The notes under the pieces are model-generated. The model was not told the DNA's origin. It was given only the letters and a program-made list of their open reading frames with translations, and did not search any database. From a virus: a stretch of 64,000 bases of DNA. Position numbers and translations under genes: made by a program. Numbering within the stretch: the stretch's first letter is position 1; the number at the start of each line of letters is the position of its first letter. The stretch spans positions 122,824 through 186,823 of IMG/VR virus record IMGVR_UViG_3300044695_006747; one strand, given 5' to 3'. Shown here piece by piece: positions 31,533-39,676 of the stretch.

Positions 31533-32074
31533 CCCTTGAGAAATTTTTCGTAATAGTGGCGATAAAAACCCATAATTATGCCACTAGTTGTTCCAACATT
31601 TAAAGACCTAACACTTCCATAAGTAGGAATAGTTAAAACACAACTACAAGCCATAAGAATCTTTTCTGATAAACCAGCATTTTCTTCTCCAAAAATAAAA
31701 ATTGGTTCATCAACATTGGAGAAATCAAAATTAAAAGGATCGAATGTAATATCTTTGTATTCTGGAATATTATTTTCAATAGCAATTAATGTACGACCAC
31801 TTGACGAATGTGATTTAATAAAATCTTCTTCAGTTTTATGATGATACATTGGGGTATAGTGGTGGGTTCCTACACTACCTCTTTTATCCCATTTCTTTTT
31901 GCCTACATAATGAACGCTACGAAATCCAAAAAAATTAGCATTACGAACCATAGTGCTAAGATTAAAATCTCCACTGATATTAATCATTGCAACACTAGCG
32001 GGAATACTTTTATCCTGACAATATTTGGCAATATCTGGTATAGCCAAGTCTTTCAAACTATCAAGCACGTTCAT
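31529..32074 (-). CDS. SpoU/TrmH-family RNA 2'-O-methyltransferase-like
   Basis: 181 aa. Motif 1 NLSTMVRNANFFGFRSVHYVG (N and R of SPOUT 1), motif 2 FIFGEENAGLSEKIL, motif 3 LTIPTYGSVRSLNVGTTSGIIMGFY: all three SpoU motifs with the SAM knot. Lacks extra RNA-binding domains. Probably methylates a tRNA or rRNA ribose. Last in its operon, next to the intron-split tRNA. Confidence 0.88.
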   Translation of the reverse strand: MNVLDSLKDLAIPDIAKYCQDKSIPASVAMINISGDFNLSTMVRNANFFGFRSVHYVGKKKWDKRGSVGTHHYTPMYHHKTEEDFIKSHSSSGRTLIAIENNIPEYKDITFDPFNFDFSNVDEPIFIFGEENAGLSEKILMACSCVLTIPTYGSVRSLNVGTTSGIIMGFYRHYYEKFLKG

Positions 32075-32258
32075 CTTTTTCCAATTTTCTTTGTAAGCCT
32101 TTTAATTCTTGTTCTAATCTAACTATCTTGTCATACATATCAGAACAACGTTGACATATATCGGAACTAATATAGGCTCTTGTTTCCCATATTTCTTCTT
32201 TTAAAAAAGATACTCTATCAAGAATCTTTTCTCTTTCGTTTTCGCTTGGGTTTGTCAT
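32061..32258 (-). CDS. Small coiled-coil protein
   Basis: 65 aa from MTNPSENEREKI; the upstream extension overlaps the preceding gene. Heptad pattern ILDRVSFLKEEIWETRAYI and DKIVRLEQELKGLQRKLEK with a CQRCSD knuckle between. Confidence 0.55.
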   Translation of the reverse strand: MTNPSENEREKILDRVSFLKEEIWETRAYISSDICQRCSDMYDKIVRLEQELKGLQRKLEKDERA

Positions 32259-32598
32259 TTTTTGGAGTCTCCTTTTGCCAAAAAACCATTTCATTAAGTT
32301 CATCGTCCCAAGCACATTCAACCAAATCTTGTGCTGCCAGTTTAGCCAAACCAATATTATGAATCCAAATCGTTATCTCATCAAAAATTTTTTGATTAGC
32401 ATCTTCGTTTAGTAGTGGGTAATTATTATCGTCATAACCAAGGCAATTACTTTTAACTAAACCAACCATTTGATTGATACTGATATAGTCATCCAAATTA
32501 TCCTCATGACTATTTTCACTAATATTTTTAGCCGCAGCCTCTCTCATTTGAGAAACATAACCATCGAGATTATTAATAGCGTAAATTTCTTCGCTCAT
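32218..32598 (-). CDS. Hypothetical protein, paralogue of the 11849-12259 product
   Basis: 126 aa. Acidic helical N-terminus, then LVECAWDDELNEMVFWQKET, alignable with the end of the 11849 product, and a basic tail (KPKRKRKRKDS). May be a nucleic-acid-binding regulator; unknown family. Confidence 0.6.
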   Translation of the reverse strand: MSEEIYAINNLDGYVSQMREAAAKNISENSHEDNLDDYISINQMVGLVKSNCLGYDDNNYPLLNEDANQKIFDEITIWIHNIGLAKLAAQDLVECAWDDELNEMVFWQKETPKNDKPKRKRKRKDS

Positions 32599-32609
32599 GA
32601 TTTCTCCAA

Positions 32610-32873
32610 TTACTTGATAAATTTAGATACACCAGCAGATTCTTCAGAATCATCTTTAATACGGTCAATCGTATCTTGTAGAGTTACCTCGCCTCTTGGT
32701 AGCCATTTTACATCATTATACAGTGCTGTCAATATCTGAGGCATCCAGTGCTGATAAGCATCTGAATATTGGTCTGGAAAATAAATCTGTAGCACAGCGT
32801 CTATTTTTTTAAGAGATTCTGCTATTTCTTCTCTCAAATCAAGCAAATCATTTATTTTTGATTGATTATTCAT
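32610..32873 (-). CDS. Hypothetical helical protein
   Basis: 87 aa, acidic, LDLREEIAESLKKIDAVLQIYFP then YQHWMPQILTALYNDVKWLP. No recognised family. Abuts the zinc-ribbon gene (start and stop share a base). Confidence 0.55.
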   Translation of the reverse strand: MNNQSKINDLLDLREEIAESLKKIDAVLQIYFPDQYSDAYQHWMPQILTALYNDVKWLPRGEVTLQDTIDRIKDDSEESAGVSKFIK

Positions 32874-33298
32874 TAAACGAGTTCTCTGGCCGACTCCTGA
32901 TGGTCTTTCCTTTTCAGTTTAAGAATCTTGTGCTTAACCTTCCAAACTCCAGTCTCAGGATTCTGGTAATCTGGCCCCATATAAATATGAGCAAACCCTG
33001 CGTTCTTGTCCAAACCCCAAGCATGAATACCCTTACTATCAATCTTCTCAACAACAAACTTACCTCTATAACCCATAGGAATAAGTTCGCCACTGTGGAG
33101 GAAATATGGGCCTCCTCCAACCTTAATCTTGTCTCCCTTTTCCAGTTCCTTCCAATTAAAATCTTTTACAATTTTAAGTGTTCGCTTCTCCTTATTGGTT
33201 ATTTTAAAAGAGAAAACATGGTTGCAGTTTTTGCAAACATAGGCTCGCGGCCCAACCATATTGGAACAATTCGGACAAGTCTTTTTACCCTTTGGCAT
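32873..33298 (-). CDS. Zinc-ribbon protein
   Basis: 141 aa. KTCPNCSNMVGPRAYVCKNCNHVFSFK is a four-Cys zinc ribbon, followed by a basic linker and a beta-rich domain with LEKGDKIKVGGGPYFLHSGELIPMGYRGKFVV, perhaps an SH3- or KOW-like barrel. A nucleic-acid-binding role fits. Promoter at 33332. Confidence 0.65.
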   Translation of the reverse strand: MPKGKKTCPNCSNMVGPRAYVCKNCNHVFSFKITNKEKRTLKIVKDFNWKELEKGDKIKVGGGPYFLHSGELIPMGYRGKFVVEKIDSKGIHAWGLDKNAGFAHIYMGPDYQNPETGVWKVKHKILKLKRKDHQESARELV

Positions 33299-33331
33299 CG
33301 GTAGTCTCCTGTGTTGGTGTTGAATACTCTA

Positions 33332-33359
33332 TGTATATCACACTTATCGGCGTTGTCAA
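33332..33359 (-). promoter_or_regulatory. Promoter of the 31.5-33.3 kb operon
   Basis: Minus strand TTGACA-N16-TATACA with CCGATA in the spacer. It lies 34 bases before the zinc-ribbon ATG. Confidence 0.75.
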
Positions 33360-33577
33360 GCGGTTTTCTTTAGACCATCCACGATTGTGAGTTTACCAGG
33401 AACATAATGACAAAAATAACTAGAATGAATTTTTCGTTTAATTAGATTATCTTCTTCAATTTCTGTATAAACATTAATTCTATAGCGATTCTCCCAAACA
33501 TTAATAATCTTAGTCATAAGATGATTTCTAGGCTTAGGCACTTGCTTAAAAAGCAGACTTTCAATTTCAAGATCCAT
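33356..33577 (-). CDS. Hypothetical protein
   Basis: 73 aa, basic, VPKPRNHLMTKIINVWENRYRINVYTE then a beta-like C-terminus ending in KKTA. It shares one base with the next gene and ends within the downstream promoter. Confidence 0.5.
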   Translation of the reverse strand: MDLEIESLLFKQVPKPRNHLMTKIINVWENRYRINVYTEIEEDNLIKRKIHSSYFCHYVPGKLTIVDGLKKTA

Positions 33578-33783
33578 TAGTTGTTTTCTCCATCAGAGCG
33601 TGTTGCAATAGTAATATAAAGATTATGAAATTTTGGATCATTCATTTGGAGTAAATCTGCTTCGTAGAATTCACCAAGATATTTGTCGAATACCACAACT
33701 TTTTCTTGCCAATCAAACTTACCAAATCCTTTAATATCATTTGCTTGTTGGTGAAGAAAATTATATAGATCAAGCCAATTCAT
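33577..33783 (-). CDS. Hypothetical protein
   Basis: 68 aa, MNWLDLYNFLHQQANDIKGFGKFDW then VVFDKYLGEFYEADLL. Resembles short phage proteins of unknown role. Confidence 0.5.
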   Translation of the reverse strand: MNWLDLYNFLHQQANDIKGFGKFDWQEKVVVFDKYLGEFYEADLLQMNDPKFHNLYITIATRSDGENN

Positions 33784-33834
33784 TTATCTAGCCCTCCGAA
33801 AAATAATTAGTTTTGTGGATACAATCGGTTAAGA

Positions 33835-34053
33835 TTATCTAGCACGACGATTAGCACGATGAAGAATTCTAAGTGTTTCTGTAGCATTTGCAGGACAAAC
33901 GATTAGGTCTGGTGCAGTTTTGTGAGAAAAATTCATAAAACCCACAGCACGATTTTCTACGCTACAATCTTTGCAAATCATTTTGCGACCAGTTTCAACC
34001 AGAAACTCGTAGCGATCAAAATCAATATCGTTTTGACAATAAATACAGTTCAT
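33835..34053 (-). CDS. Small zinc-finger protein
   Basis: 72 aa. CIYCQNDIDFDRYEFLVETGRKMICKDCS has two CxxC pairs in a DksA/treble-clef-like spacing, then a basic end (HRANRRAR). Probable zinc binding; possible transcription regulator, unproved. Confidence 0.65.
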   Translation of the reverse strand: MNCIYCQNDIDFDRYEFLVETGRKMICKDCSVENRAVGFMNFSHKTAPDLIVCPANATETLRILHRANRRAR

Positions 34054-34073
34054 TGGTATCCTCCTGTCAACGG

Positions 34074-34101
34074 ATTATACCATAGTTGTCGGCATTGTCA
34101 A
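34074..34101 (-). promoter_or_regulatory. Promoter before the zinc-finger gene
   Basis: Minus strand TTGACA-N16-TATAAT with CCGACA in the spacer and TGG before -10, 20 bases before the ATG at 34053. It overlaps the end of the deaminase gene. Confidence 0.78.
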
Positions 34102-34533
34102 CTCGTCGGCTGAAATCAAAATTCCAAAGTTGTCACTAAAATTGCCACAATCTGTGCTATAATAAACATCGTTTAATCCAACACTCTGCAATAGTTTATT
34201 ACAATTTTCACAAGGCTTACTCCCTAAGATCAATCCTTTTCTGTTAATACGCATAACAACAATTGACCAACTAGGATCAATGGTATTATAACTATCAAGC
34301 AATTTAGAAACCAAATGACTTTCAGCATGAAAAAATGGATACTCCTTGTATTTAGGAAGATTAAAATCTTCACCTATTCTATAAGCACCAGTATGAGTTT
34401 TAATAGGATTGTTTTGTGTGAAACCAATAAGTTTTGTTCCATCATATGCAGCAGCATAGTGGTAGCATCTAATTAGTCTGGTCGGATTCCAGTTGTTGTA
34501 TGCTCGTCGTATTGTCTTGTCTATTATTTTCAT
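34075..34533 (-). CDS. Cytidine/deoxycytidylate-deaminase-like protein
   Basis: 152 aa. FFHAESHLVSKLLDS gives the zinc-binding HAE with the catalytic Glu, and GSKPCENCNKLLQSVG the PCxxC pair. LIRCYHYAAAYDGTKLIGF is the first strand of the fold. Substrate unclear (free nucleotide, or tRNA or DNA base). In phages such enzymes usually supply dUMP, matching ThyX at 36474. Confidence 0.78.
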   Translation of the reverse strand: MKIIDKTIRRAYNNWNPTRLIRCYHYAAAYDGTKLIGFTQNNPIKTHTGAYRIGEDFNLPKYKEYPFFHAESHLVSKLLDSYNTIDPSWSIVVMRINRKGLILGSKPCENCNKLLQSVGLNDVYYSTDCGNFSDNFGILISADELTMPTTMV

Positions 34534-34666
34534 TATTTCTTGCCAATACTGGCGGGCCTAGATTTGTATCGTGTACTTCCCAGATTTCATTATCAGTTAA
34601 TGGAATTCTTTTTGGTTCTTTAATTCTTGGGTTATCTGTTAGTGGTATTCGTTTTGGTTCTTTCAT
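34469..34666 (-). CDS. Small protein with an internal tandem repeat
   Basis: 65 aa. The motif KEPKRIPLTDN occurs twice at the N-terminus, separated by PRI, then a polar Asn/Gln-rich tail. The repeat is also visible in DNA (about 34606 and 34646). Overlaps the deaminase gene by 65 bases. Likely a short binding peptide region. Confidence 0.5.
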   Translation of the reverse strand: MKEPKRIPLTDNPRIKEPKRIPLTDNEIWEVHDTNLGPPVLARNNENNRQDNTTSIQQLESDQTN

Positions 34667-34675
34667 AAAATATCC

Positions 34676-34825
34676 TTATTTTGATGCTAACATATATAAG
34701 CCGACATTGGCAAAAGCATAGCCAATATATGTAATTAACATAGCAATATTTTTATGCACAATATATTGCTCTAATGCGACATATAAATAAACACATCCAG
34801 TAAAAGCAATCAACCATGCGCTCAT
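34676..34825 (-). CDS. Small membrane protein
   Basis: 49 aa, almost wholly hydrophobic: AWLIAFTGCVYLYVALEQYI and NIAMLITYIGYAFANVGLYML form a two-segment hairpin. ATG overlaps the UVDE stop. Confidence 0.55.
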   Translation of the reverse strand: MSAWLIAFTGCVYLYVALEQYIVHKNIAMLITYIGYAFANVGLYMLASK

Positions 34826-35739
34826 ACAATAACTCCTTTACAGATTTCGGCGTGATGCTCTATAGCATAATCTTTTGCTTTCAACTCCATGTCAATATCA
34901 AATTCTAATCCATAGTTGTCAAATGGATTTTCAGCATAGTCAGCATGAGCCCTTGGATTATTTCCGGGCTTGCTTTCACTGTAATGAAATAGTGGACGAT
35001 ATTCTCCCCATGTAAGATAACAAGACTCCAATGCTTCTTGTTCCTCCATATTATCTGGATTACACTTGTGATGCAGATAGTCAAAGGTAATTGGTATGTT
35101 TGTGGCTGGATTAAAATGTTCGATAAGTTCTTTCACACTCCAGCAGTTAATTTTGTCATCATTTTCAATAACCAGTCTGCTCCTGCAATTAGAATCAAGA
35201 CGATTAAAATTTTGAATAAAGCGACTAATGATCTCAGAGTGTGTTCCATTTTTATTGTGTACATGAAGGTTCATCGGAGCATTATAGTTTGCCGGTAGAC
35301 CAATACGATCAAAAAACCAACTATAGAAATTGAGTTCAATAATAGTTTTATTAACAGCCTTATCGTTCATAGATGCAAGAACATTAAATTCGCTTGGATG
35401 ACAAGTAACACGAACATTCGTGTTCTTGATAGACGATGCGATATTATCGAATTCATTATTGATAGAATCGTAATTAGGCAAATCTTCCAACTTTACATTT
35501 GCTTCGTCATAAGTAATTAGTGGAAAAATATCACTACTAACACGATAAACATAGTTATTTTCAGCACAAAATTGTATGGTCTTGTCTGTGACCATAAGAT
35601 TGTTCTGGATTCTGCCTCCAAGAATGGTTAGTGCTTCTTCTCTTGGTAGCGAATTAAATCGCTTGTAAGTCATAGTTTGATGACTAAAACCCTGCTCTTT
35701 GAGTTTGAGGCTAATGCAGCAAAGACCGTATCTGTTCAT
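34822..35739 (-). CDS. uvsE: UV-damage endonuclease (UVDE/UvsE)
   Basis: 305 aa from MNRYGLCCIS, with AAGGAG seven bases upstream. RYGLCCISLKL, RVSSDIFPLITY, RVTCHPSEFNVLAS, LNLHVHNK, RLVIENDD and ITFDYLHH are the TIM-barrel metal ligands of UvdE, in order. It nicks 5' of UV photoproducts without a glycosylase. Functional partner of the ligase. Promoter directly upstream. Confidence 0.92.
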   Translation of the reverse strand: MNRYGLCCISLKLKEQGFSHQTMTYKRFNSLPREEALTILGGRIQNNLMVTDKTIQFCAENNYVYRVSSDIFPLITYDEANVKLEDLPNYDSINNEFDNIASSIKNTNVRVTCHPSEFNVLASMNDKAVNKTIIELNFYSWFFDRIGLPANYNAPMNLHVHNKNGTHSEIISRFIQNFNRLDSNCRSRLVIENDDKINCWSVKELIEHFNPATNIPITFDYLHHKCNPDNMEEQEALESCYLTWGEYRPLFHYSESKPGNNPRAHADYAENPFDNYGLEFDIDMELKAKDYAIEHHAEICKGVIV

Positions 35740-35756
35740 AGAATCTCCTTGGTCAC

Positions 35757-35784
35757 AGTATATCACAGTATCGGCCAGAGTCAA
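35757..35784 (-). promoter_or_regulatory. Promoter of the UV-damage endonuclease gene
   Basis: Minus strand TTGACT-N16-TATACT with CCGATA in the spacer, 18 bases before the ATG. Confidence 0.75.
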
Positions 35785-35975
35785 GCCGCTTCTTGAGAGA
35801 TTTCTTCAACAGATAGAATCTTTACGAGAGAAAATTCTATACAAGGAAAATGTAACTTAAAATTAGACAGTGCTTCTTCTGATGAGCATCCGTCATATAC
35901 TTGATTAATTAATAGATTTTGTTTTGATAGGTCATTGTTCTTGAAAACTTGTGCGGTAATATTAAATATTCTCAT
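35781..35975 (-). CDS. Hypothetical protein
   Basis: 64 aa, soluble, MRIFNITAQVFKNNDLSKQN, one Cys pair far apart. 14-base overlap with the upstream gene. Unknown. Confidence 0.5.
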   Translation of the reverse strand: MRIFNITAQVFKNNDLSKQNLLINQVYDGCSSEEALSNFKLHFPCIEFSLVKILSVEEISQEAA

Positions 35976-36483
35976 AAATATCCTTCATAAAAGTATTTAT
36001 ATCTTCCAATCGTTTGTACTGAATCTCGTATCGACTTTGATCGTAAGTAAAATTATTGGTTTGTGTTCCAGCAGGAGCAAAATTTGCTAGGTTAAAAAAG
36101 TTTTCTTTAGATATGATCCCACATATCCATGCTATGCTAAAATCATTTTTAACTCTACTAAATATATAATAGTCTGTGTTTCTTGATTTTTGTTCCTCAT
36201 AAAGAGTAGCAGAAAAATAATCTAATGGCTTGGAGTTACATCCCTGTGCTTTAGAGTCCAGAGTAATATCATTAAATATAAAATCAACAACATCGCTGTC
36301 GCTATATTTTATATCTGGAAATAATGAACGAACACAAGCCTCTGCCAAATAGCCAGTCATTCTTTGTCTGTCTTTATTTGTTCTATGTGTTCCAATATTT
36401 CCAAATTTATTTTTATAGGCAAGATTCCTATTAGATGCTTCGTCAAAGATTTGACGAGTTATTTTTACTGGTACTATCGCCAC
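35962..36483 (-). CDS. Putative PD-(D/E)XK nuclease-like protein
   Basis: 173 aa. RMTGYLAEACVRSLFPDIKYSDSDVVDFIFNDITLDSKAQGC gives a Glu helix, an Asp and D-x-K of the restriction-like fold (DFIF...LDSKAQ). SRVKNDFSIAWICGIISK continues the core strand. May be a Holliday-junction or host-DNA nuclease. The fold call is tentative. Confidence 0.5.
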   Translation of the reverse strand: MAIVPVKITRQIFDEASNRNLAYKNKFGNIGTHRTNKDRQRMTGYLAEACVRSLFPDIKYSDSDVVDFIFNDITLDSKAQGCNSKPLDYFSATLYEEQKSRNTDYYIFSRVKNDFSIAWICGIISKENFFNLANFAPAGTQTNNFTYDQSRYEIQYKRLEDINTFMKDIYENI

Positions 36484-37109
36484 GACAATGCCTCAGATAT
36501 AATGGGGAATTGTTCTGAAAAAATTTCCTTACAACTGTTAGCAATATCCATGTGTTCTTTTTGAGTTCCGTTAGATGATCGCAGCTCAATATAATGCACC
36601 CACGAGCGAATTGATCCGCTCATATAAAGTCTAGTTGGAGTAGCAAGAGGTAAAACAAACCTAGCACACTCTTTTGCTATACCATCTCTAATCATTTGTT
36701 CATACAATAATTGAGCATTTCTAAAATGATCTGATATTCTTGCATACCAATATTTCTTTTCATAGTCATCAACGCTATCTATACTATTTTGTCTATTTTT
36801 TGTATCTTGTTTTCGCAAATCAAATAAAGGTATTTCTTCCGCTAAAAGAGTAGCGTCAGCATATCTTTGACTAAATTCTTGAAAAGTAAAACTACGATGA
36901 CGTAAAATTTGTGCGGCCAATCCTCTTGTAGTATTTATTTCGAGAGTCATATAAGCCATTTCAAATATAGACCAATGTTTATGATCTATACAATACTTGA
37001 GTAGTCTACTTATATTATCATTATCTTGATTCTTTGGATTGCTTACTCTTGCACAGTATGCTATTTGTTTTTCTGCGTCAGGAGTTACACTAATTAATTT
37101 TACGTTCAT
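36474..37109 (-). CDS. thyX: FAD-dependent thymidylate synthase
   Basis: 211 aa. RHRSFTFQEFSQRYA is the ThyX motif RHR-x7-8-S-x-R. AYCARVSNPKN, HWSIFEMAYMTLEINTTR and RFVLPLATPTRLYMSGSIRSWVHYIELR are further family blocks. Makes dTMP from dUMP with methylene-THF and FAD. The 10-base overlap with the nuclease-like gene places it in a nucleotide-supply operon. Confidence 0.95.
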   Translation of the reverse strand: MNVKLISVTPDAEKQIAYCARVSNPKNQDNDNISRLLKYCIDHKHWSIFEMAYMTLEINTTRGLAAQILRHRSFTFQEFSQRYADATLLAEEIPLFDLRKQDTKNRQNSIDSVDDYEKKYWYARISDHFRNAQLLYEQMIRDGIAKECARFVLPLATPTRLYMSGSIRSWVHYIELRSSNGTQKEHMDIANSCKEIFSEQFPIISEALSWR

Positions 37110-37254
37110 TATTCCACCATTTCATAGTTCTATCCCATACTGGTTTAAAAAAATACGCTGTAATCACGCTAGAAATACCACCAATAATACCATTAGCAAC
37201 TGCTACTGGCACAACTACGCATGTGTAAACAATATTTTTCTTTTTAATAGTCAC
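37090..37254 (-). CDS. Small membrane protein (GTG start)
   Basis: 54 aa. KKKNIVYTCVVVPVAVANGIIGGISSVITAYFF is a basic start and one membrane hairpin, followed by KPVWDRTMKWW. GTG overlaps the end of the upstream gene; no ATG is available. Confidence 0.5.
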   Translation of the reverse strand: MTIKKKNIVYTCVVVPVAVANGIIGGISSVITAYFFKPVWDRTMKWWNNERKIN

Positions 37255-37492
37255 TTACGTTTGCTTTTTTAATTTCTAAATTATCACGATATTCTTTTTG
37301 ATGATCCAGCCATTTATTATCTGTGATATGATTATAAATAGCAATAGCAAGTTTACTAACACTTTTGGCAACACCACTAGCATCTGGCTCAGTAGAATCT
37401 AATTTAGCCCAATAATATTGATTGTCTTCTTTATCTTTGATAGTTTCATAGCCTTTAGATTTTGCCCAAGAACGAACCTCAGTCCATAGCAT
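37244..37492 (-). CDS. Hypothetical protein
   Basis: 82 aa, MLWTEVRSWAKSKGYETIKDKEDNQYYWAKLD, then a helix. The start region resembles short phage DNA-binding or regulatory proteins, unproved. Confidence 0.5.
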   Translation of the reverse strand: MLWTEVRSWAKSKGYETIKDKEDNQYYWAKLDSTEPDASGVAKSVSKLAIAIYNHITDNKWLDHQKEYRDNLEIKKANVSDY

Positions 37493-37502
37493 TTGTTTTC
37501 TC

Positions 37503-37775
37503 CTAACAACTCATATTACCAGATTTGGGCGGCTTGTCAACGTATTGCCTTATATTAGGATCATAATTTTCTATGGGTTTATCATAATGCTTCCATGCTG
37601 CTTTATGCTTGTATGCTATTATTTCCATTCTTTGTTCTTTGATTTCATTCATCTGATAAACTATAAGATCATACATTTCTATTAAAAGTTTGGCTATACT
37701 ATCATCAGAACAAGACTTTATTTTATCTGATAAACCATCAAGACATTCGTATTTTAGTGGAATATGTTCTTTCAT
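37503..37775 (-). CDS. Hypothetical protein
   Basis: 90 aa, helical middle (LIEMYDLIVYQMNEIKEQRMEIIAYKHKAAWK) and a Pro/Lys-rich tail ending CxxC-free. Shares 4 bases with the next gene. Confidence 0.5.
   Translation of the reverse strand: MKEHIPLKYECLDGLSDKIKSCSDDSIAKLLIEMYDLIVYQMNEIKEQRMEIIAYKHKAAWKHYDKPIENYDPNIRQYVDKPPKSGNMSC
37513..37540 (-). promoter_or_regulatory. Possible promoter before 37492
   Basis: Minus strand TTGACA-N16-TAATAT with TGG before -10, overlapping the end of the 90-aa gene, 20 bases before the ATG at 37492. It would drive ThyX expression. Confidence 0.55.
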
Positions 37776-37963
37776 TTTTGTAATTGTTCTTCACTAGAAT
37801 ATTTTATTTTAGACTGAAAACCAGCAGCATATCCTACCATGTATACTTTTTTATATGATTCAAAAGTGTTGCCAAATACTCCATAAATCAGAGAATAATT
37901 TTCTTTAAACCATTCATTAAAAGATTTTTCTTCATCACATAATTCATCTGAGTTTTCTGTCAT
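37772..37963 (-). CDS. Hypothetical acidic protein
   Basis: 63 aa from MTENSDELCDEEKSFNEWFKENY; a start 12 codons upstream would lie in the preceding gene. Glu/Asp-rich start, then VYMVGYAAGFQSKI. Confidence 0.45.
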   Translation of the reverse strand: MTENSDELCDEEKSFNEWFKENYSLIYGVFGNTFESYKKVYMVGYAAGFQSKIKYSSEEQLQK

Positions 37964-38567
37964 GTTTTCTGTACCTTTTGTAAATAGATAATATACCATT
38001 AATTAGACTGGGATCAAGATTAGTACGAATAAAATCATCATCATTATCGGTGATATATGCTTGAAGTTCATCGTTCAACACACTTTTATCATAACCTCTT
38101 TTAAGTATATGTTTAGATACTTTAAGAAAGCCCTTTTTATTTTTAGATATAAAATTATCTATTTCATTCTTATATCTAGAATCATATCCATACATAGCAT
38201 GAGATAGTTCATGTCTTAATGTGCTATTATTTTGTGCTCCTATAATATAAAATGTATCATGTCTATATTTTAGTAGTCCTAGTAGTTCTTTTTCTTGAGA
38301 AGTTAATGGATCAAACAGTCCTTGTTTAAACGGAATTAAAACTGAACTAGGAAAATTAAATCCTATCCAAAGATCACTGTATAGATCAGCACCGTATTGT
38401 AAACTGTAATAGTTTTTGATATCTCCAAGTGTAAATATCTTGTTACGATACTTTCTGCTCGGACTTTCATAGTATTCTTGGAAACGAATAAAAGTTTCAC
38501 CTAATTCTTTTTGAGAATCGGCACTAATCCAAATACTATTATATGGTTGTTTTTTAAGTTTTAACAC
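37944..38567 (-). CDS. Putative zinc metallopeptidase-like protein (HELSH)
   Basis: 207 aa. STLRHELSHAMYGYDSRY (about 117-134) is a HExxH zinc-peptidase motif with a following helix; an aspartate or glutamate third ligand could be in LNDELQAYITDNDDDF. No signal peptide. Resembles phage ABC-type hypothetical peptidases. Catalysis unproved. Confidence 0.6.
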   Translation of the reverse strand: MLKLKKQPYNSIWISADSQKELGETFIRFQEYYESPSRKYRNKIFTLGDIKNYYSLQYGADLYSDLWIGFNFPSSVLIPFKQGLFDPLTSQEKELLGLLKYRHDTFYIIGAQNNSTLRHELSHAMYGYDSRYKNEIDNFISKNKKGFLKVSKHILKRGYDKSVLNDELQAYITDNDDDFIRTNLDPSLINGILSIYKRYRKHDRKLR

Positions 38568-38568
38568 A

Positions 38569-39303
38569 TTATGTCCATAGGTGATGTCTTAGATTGATTA
38601 ATTCAATCATCATAGCCGTATCCTCATTGTCTTGATCTAGTTCCATTTGATAGGTTTTTTCGAATAACTTTTGCTTTTCTTTTGCTTTTTTGTTATCTAG
38701 AACATCATCAATATCTAAACCAAAAGTTTCTTCACTATATGGATCTTTTCTATTTGGCCTGTCATTTTTCCACCATTCATATAGTTTTTTAATCTTACGA
38801 GATGCTTTTGCTTGTTCTGTTAATTTTCCCTTGCTTTTTAGATTACAAGCCCAATCAAAATAATCATAGGACGCTTCAACACACCTACCATGCTTAAATT
38901 TGTATTTTTTATTTCGATCCCAAAGGCTTAGGTGAGACAGTTCTATCTCAACAAAATCTACTAACTCATTAAACAAACCATAAAGAATACGAGTATCAAG
39001 ATCGTAGTATTCTCCCGGTTTTAATCCAGTATTTAAGTAATGAGTTTTATCAAAATAACGATTACGAATATAAACTTTAACTGTTCGATAAATATCATAT
39101 GGAAAATACAGAATATCTTGTAGTTTTTGTAAACCAGTATCGCTTAACCAAAATCTATATGGTCTTTCTTTTCGCTGTTTATCTTTCCATTCATCCCATT
39201 CTCTAAGTCCAAGAGCGTGTGGCTTTTTCTCTCCGCGAATCCAGTCGGAAAATTTAGAACAACTCCAATAATTTATTCTAGTTTTTAATATACTACCAAA
39301 CAT
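38569..39303 (-). CDS. Conserved phage protein of unknown function
   Basis: 244 aa, soluble, basic N-terminal half. SKFSDWIRGEKKPHALGLREWDEW, then RPYRFWLSDTGLQKLQDILYFPYDIY. Similar proteins are frequent in phage genomes, but no role is known to me. 11-base overlap with the upstream gene. Confidence 0.6.
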   Translation of the reverse strand: MFGSILKTRINYWSCSKFSDWIRGEKKPHALGLREWDEWKDKQRKERPYRFWLSDTGLQKLQDILYFPYDIYRTVKVYIRNRYFDKTHYLNTGLKPGEYYDLDTRILYGLFNELVDFVEIELSHLSLWDRNKKYKFKHGRCVEASYDYFDWACNLKSKGKLTEQAKASRKIKKLYEWWKNDRPNRKDPYSEETFGLDIDDVLDNKKAKEKQKLFEKTYQMELDQDNEDTAMMIELINLRHHLWT

Positions 39304-39676
39304 TTCTATAAATACCCTTTGGTAATTTTTGTTCGTAAGGTTTGATTGTCCAACCTATTTTCATTAAATCCAAACTAATTTCATCAGTGACTACACTTTC
39401 TGGCACATATCCAGTACGATCACTAGTTCCAGAACAATACCATACCGTATAATCTTCTCCGCAGTCTCTTAAATCAGCAACTAATCCCCCAGCAAACCGC
39501 CACGAACAAGTCCATTCTTCTTTGCCATAGAAAAATTTATTATTACACAATGCTGCGTATAGATTTTGACTATAAATTTCACTATACTTGCATTTGTCTG
39601 CTATACAATCACTTTTACAAAGATCAAGTTCTAAATTTGGTTTCATCGGTAAATCACCACTGGTTGCATAATCCAT
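39293..39676 (-). CDS. Hypothetical Cys-containing protein
   Basis: 127 aa, with CKSDCIADKCKY and later CSWRFAGGLVADLRDCGEDYTVWYCSG. Cys pairs could bind a metal. Overlaps the 94-aa secreted protein gene by 34 bases. Confidence 0.5.
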   Translation of the reverse strand: MDYATSGDLPMKPNLELDLCKSDCIADKCKYSEIYSQNLYAALCNNKFFYGKEEWTCSWRFAGGLVADLRDCGEDYTVWYCSGTSDRTGYVPESVVTDEISLDLMKIGWTIKPYEQKLPKGIYRNVW

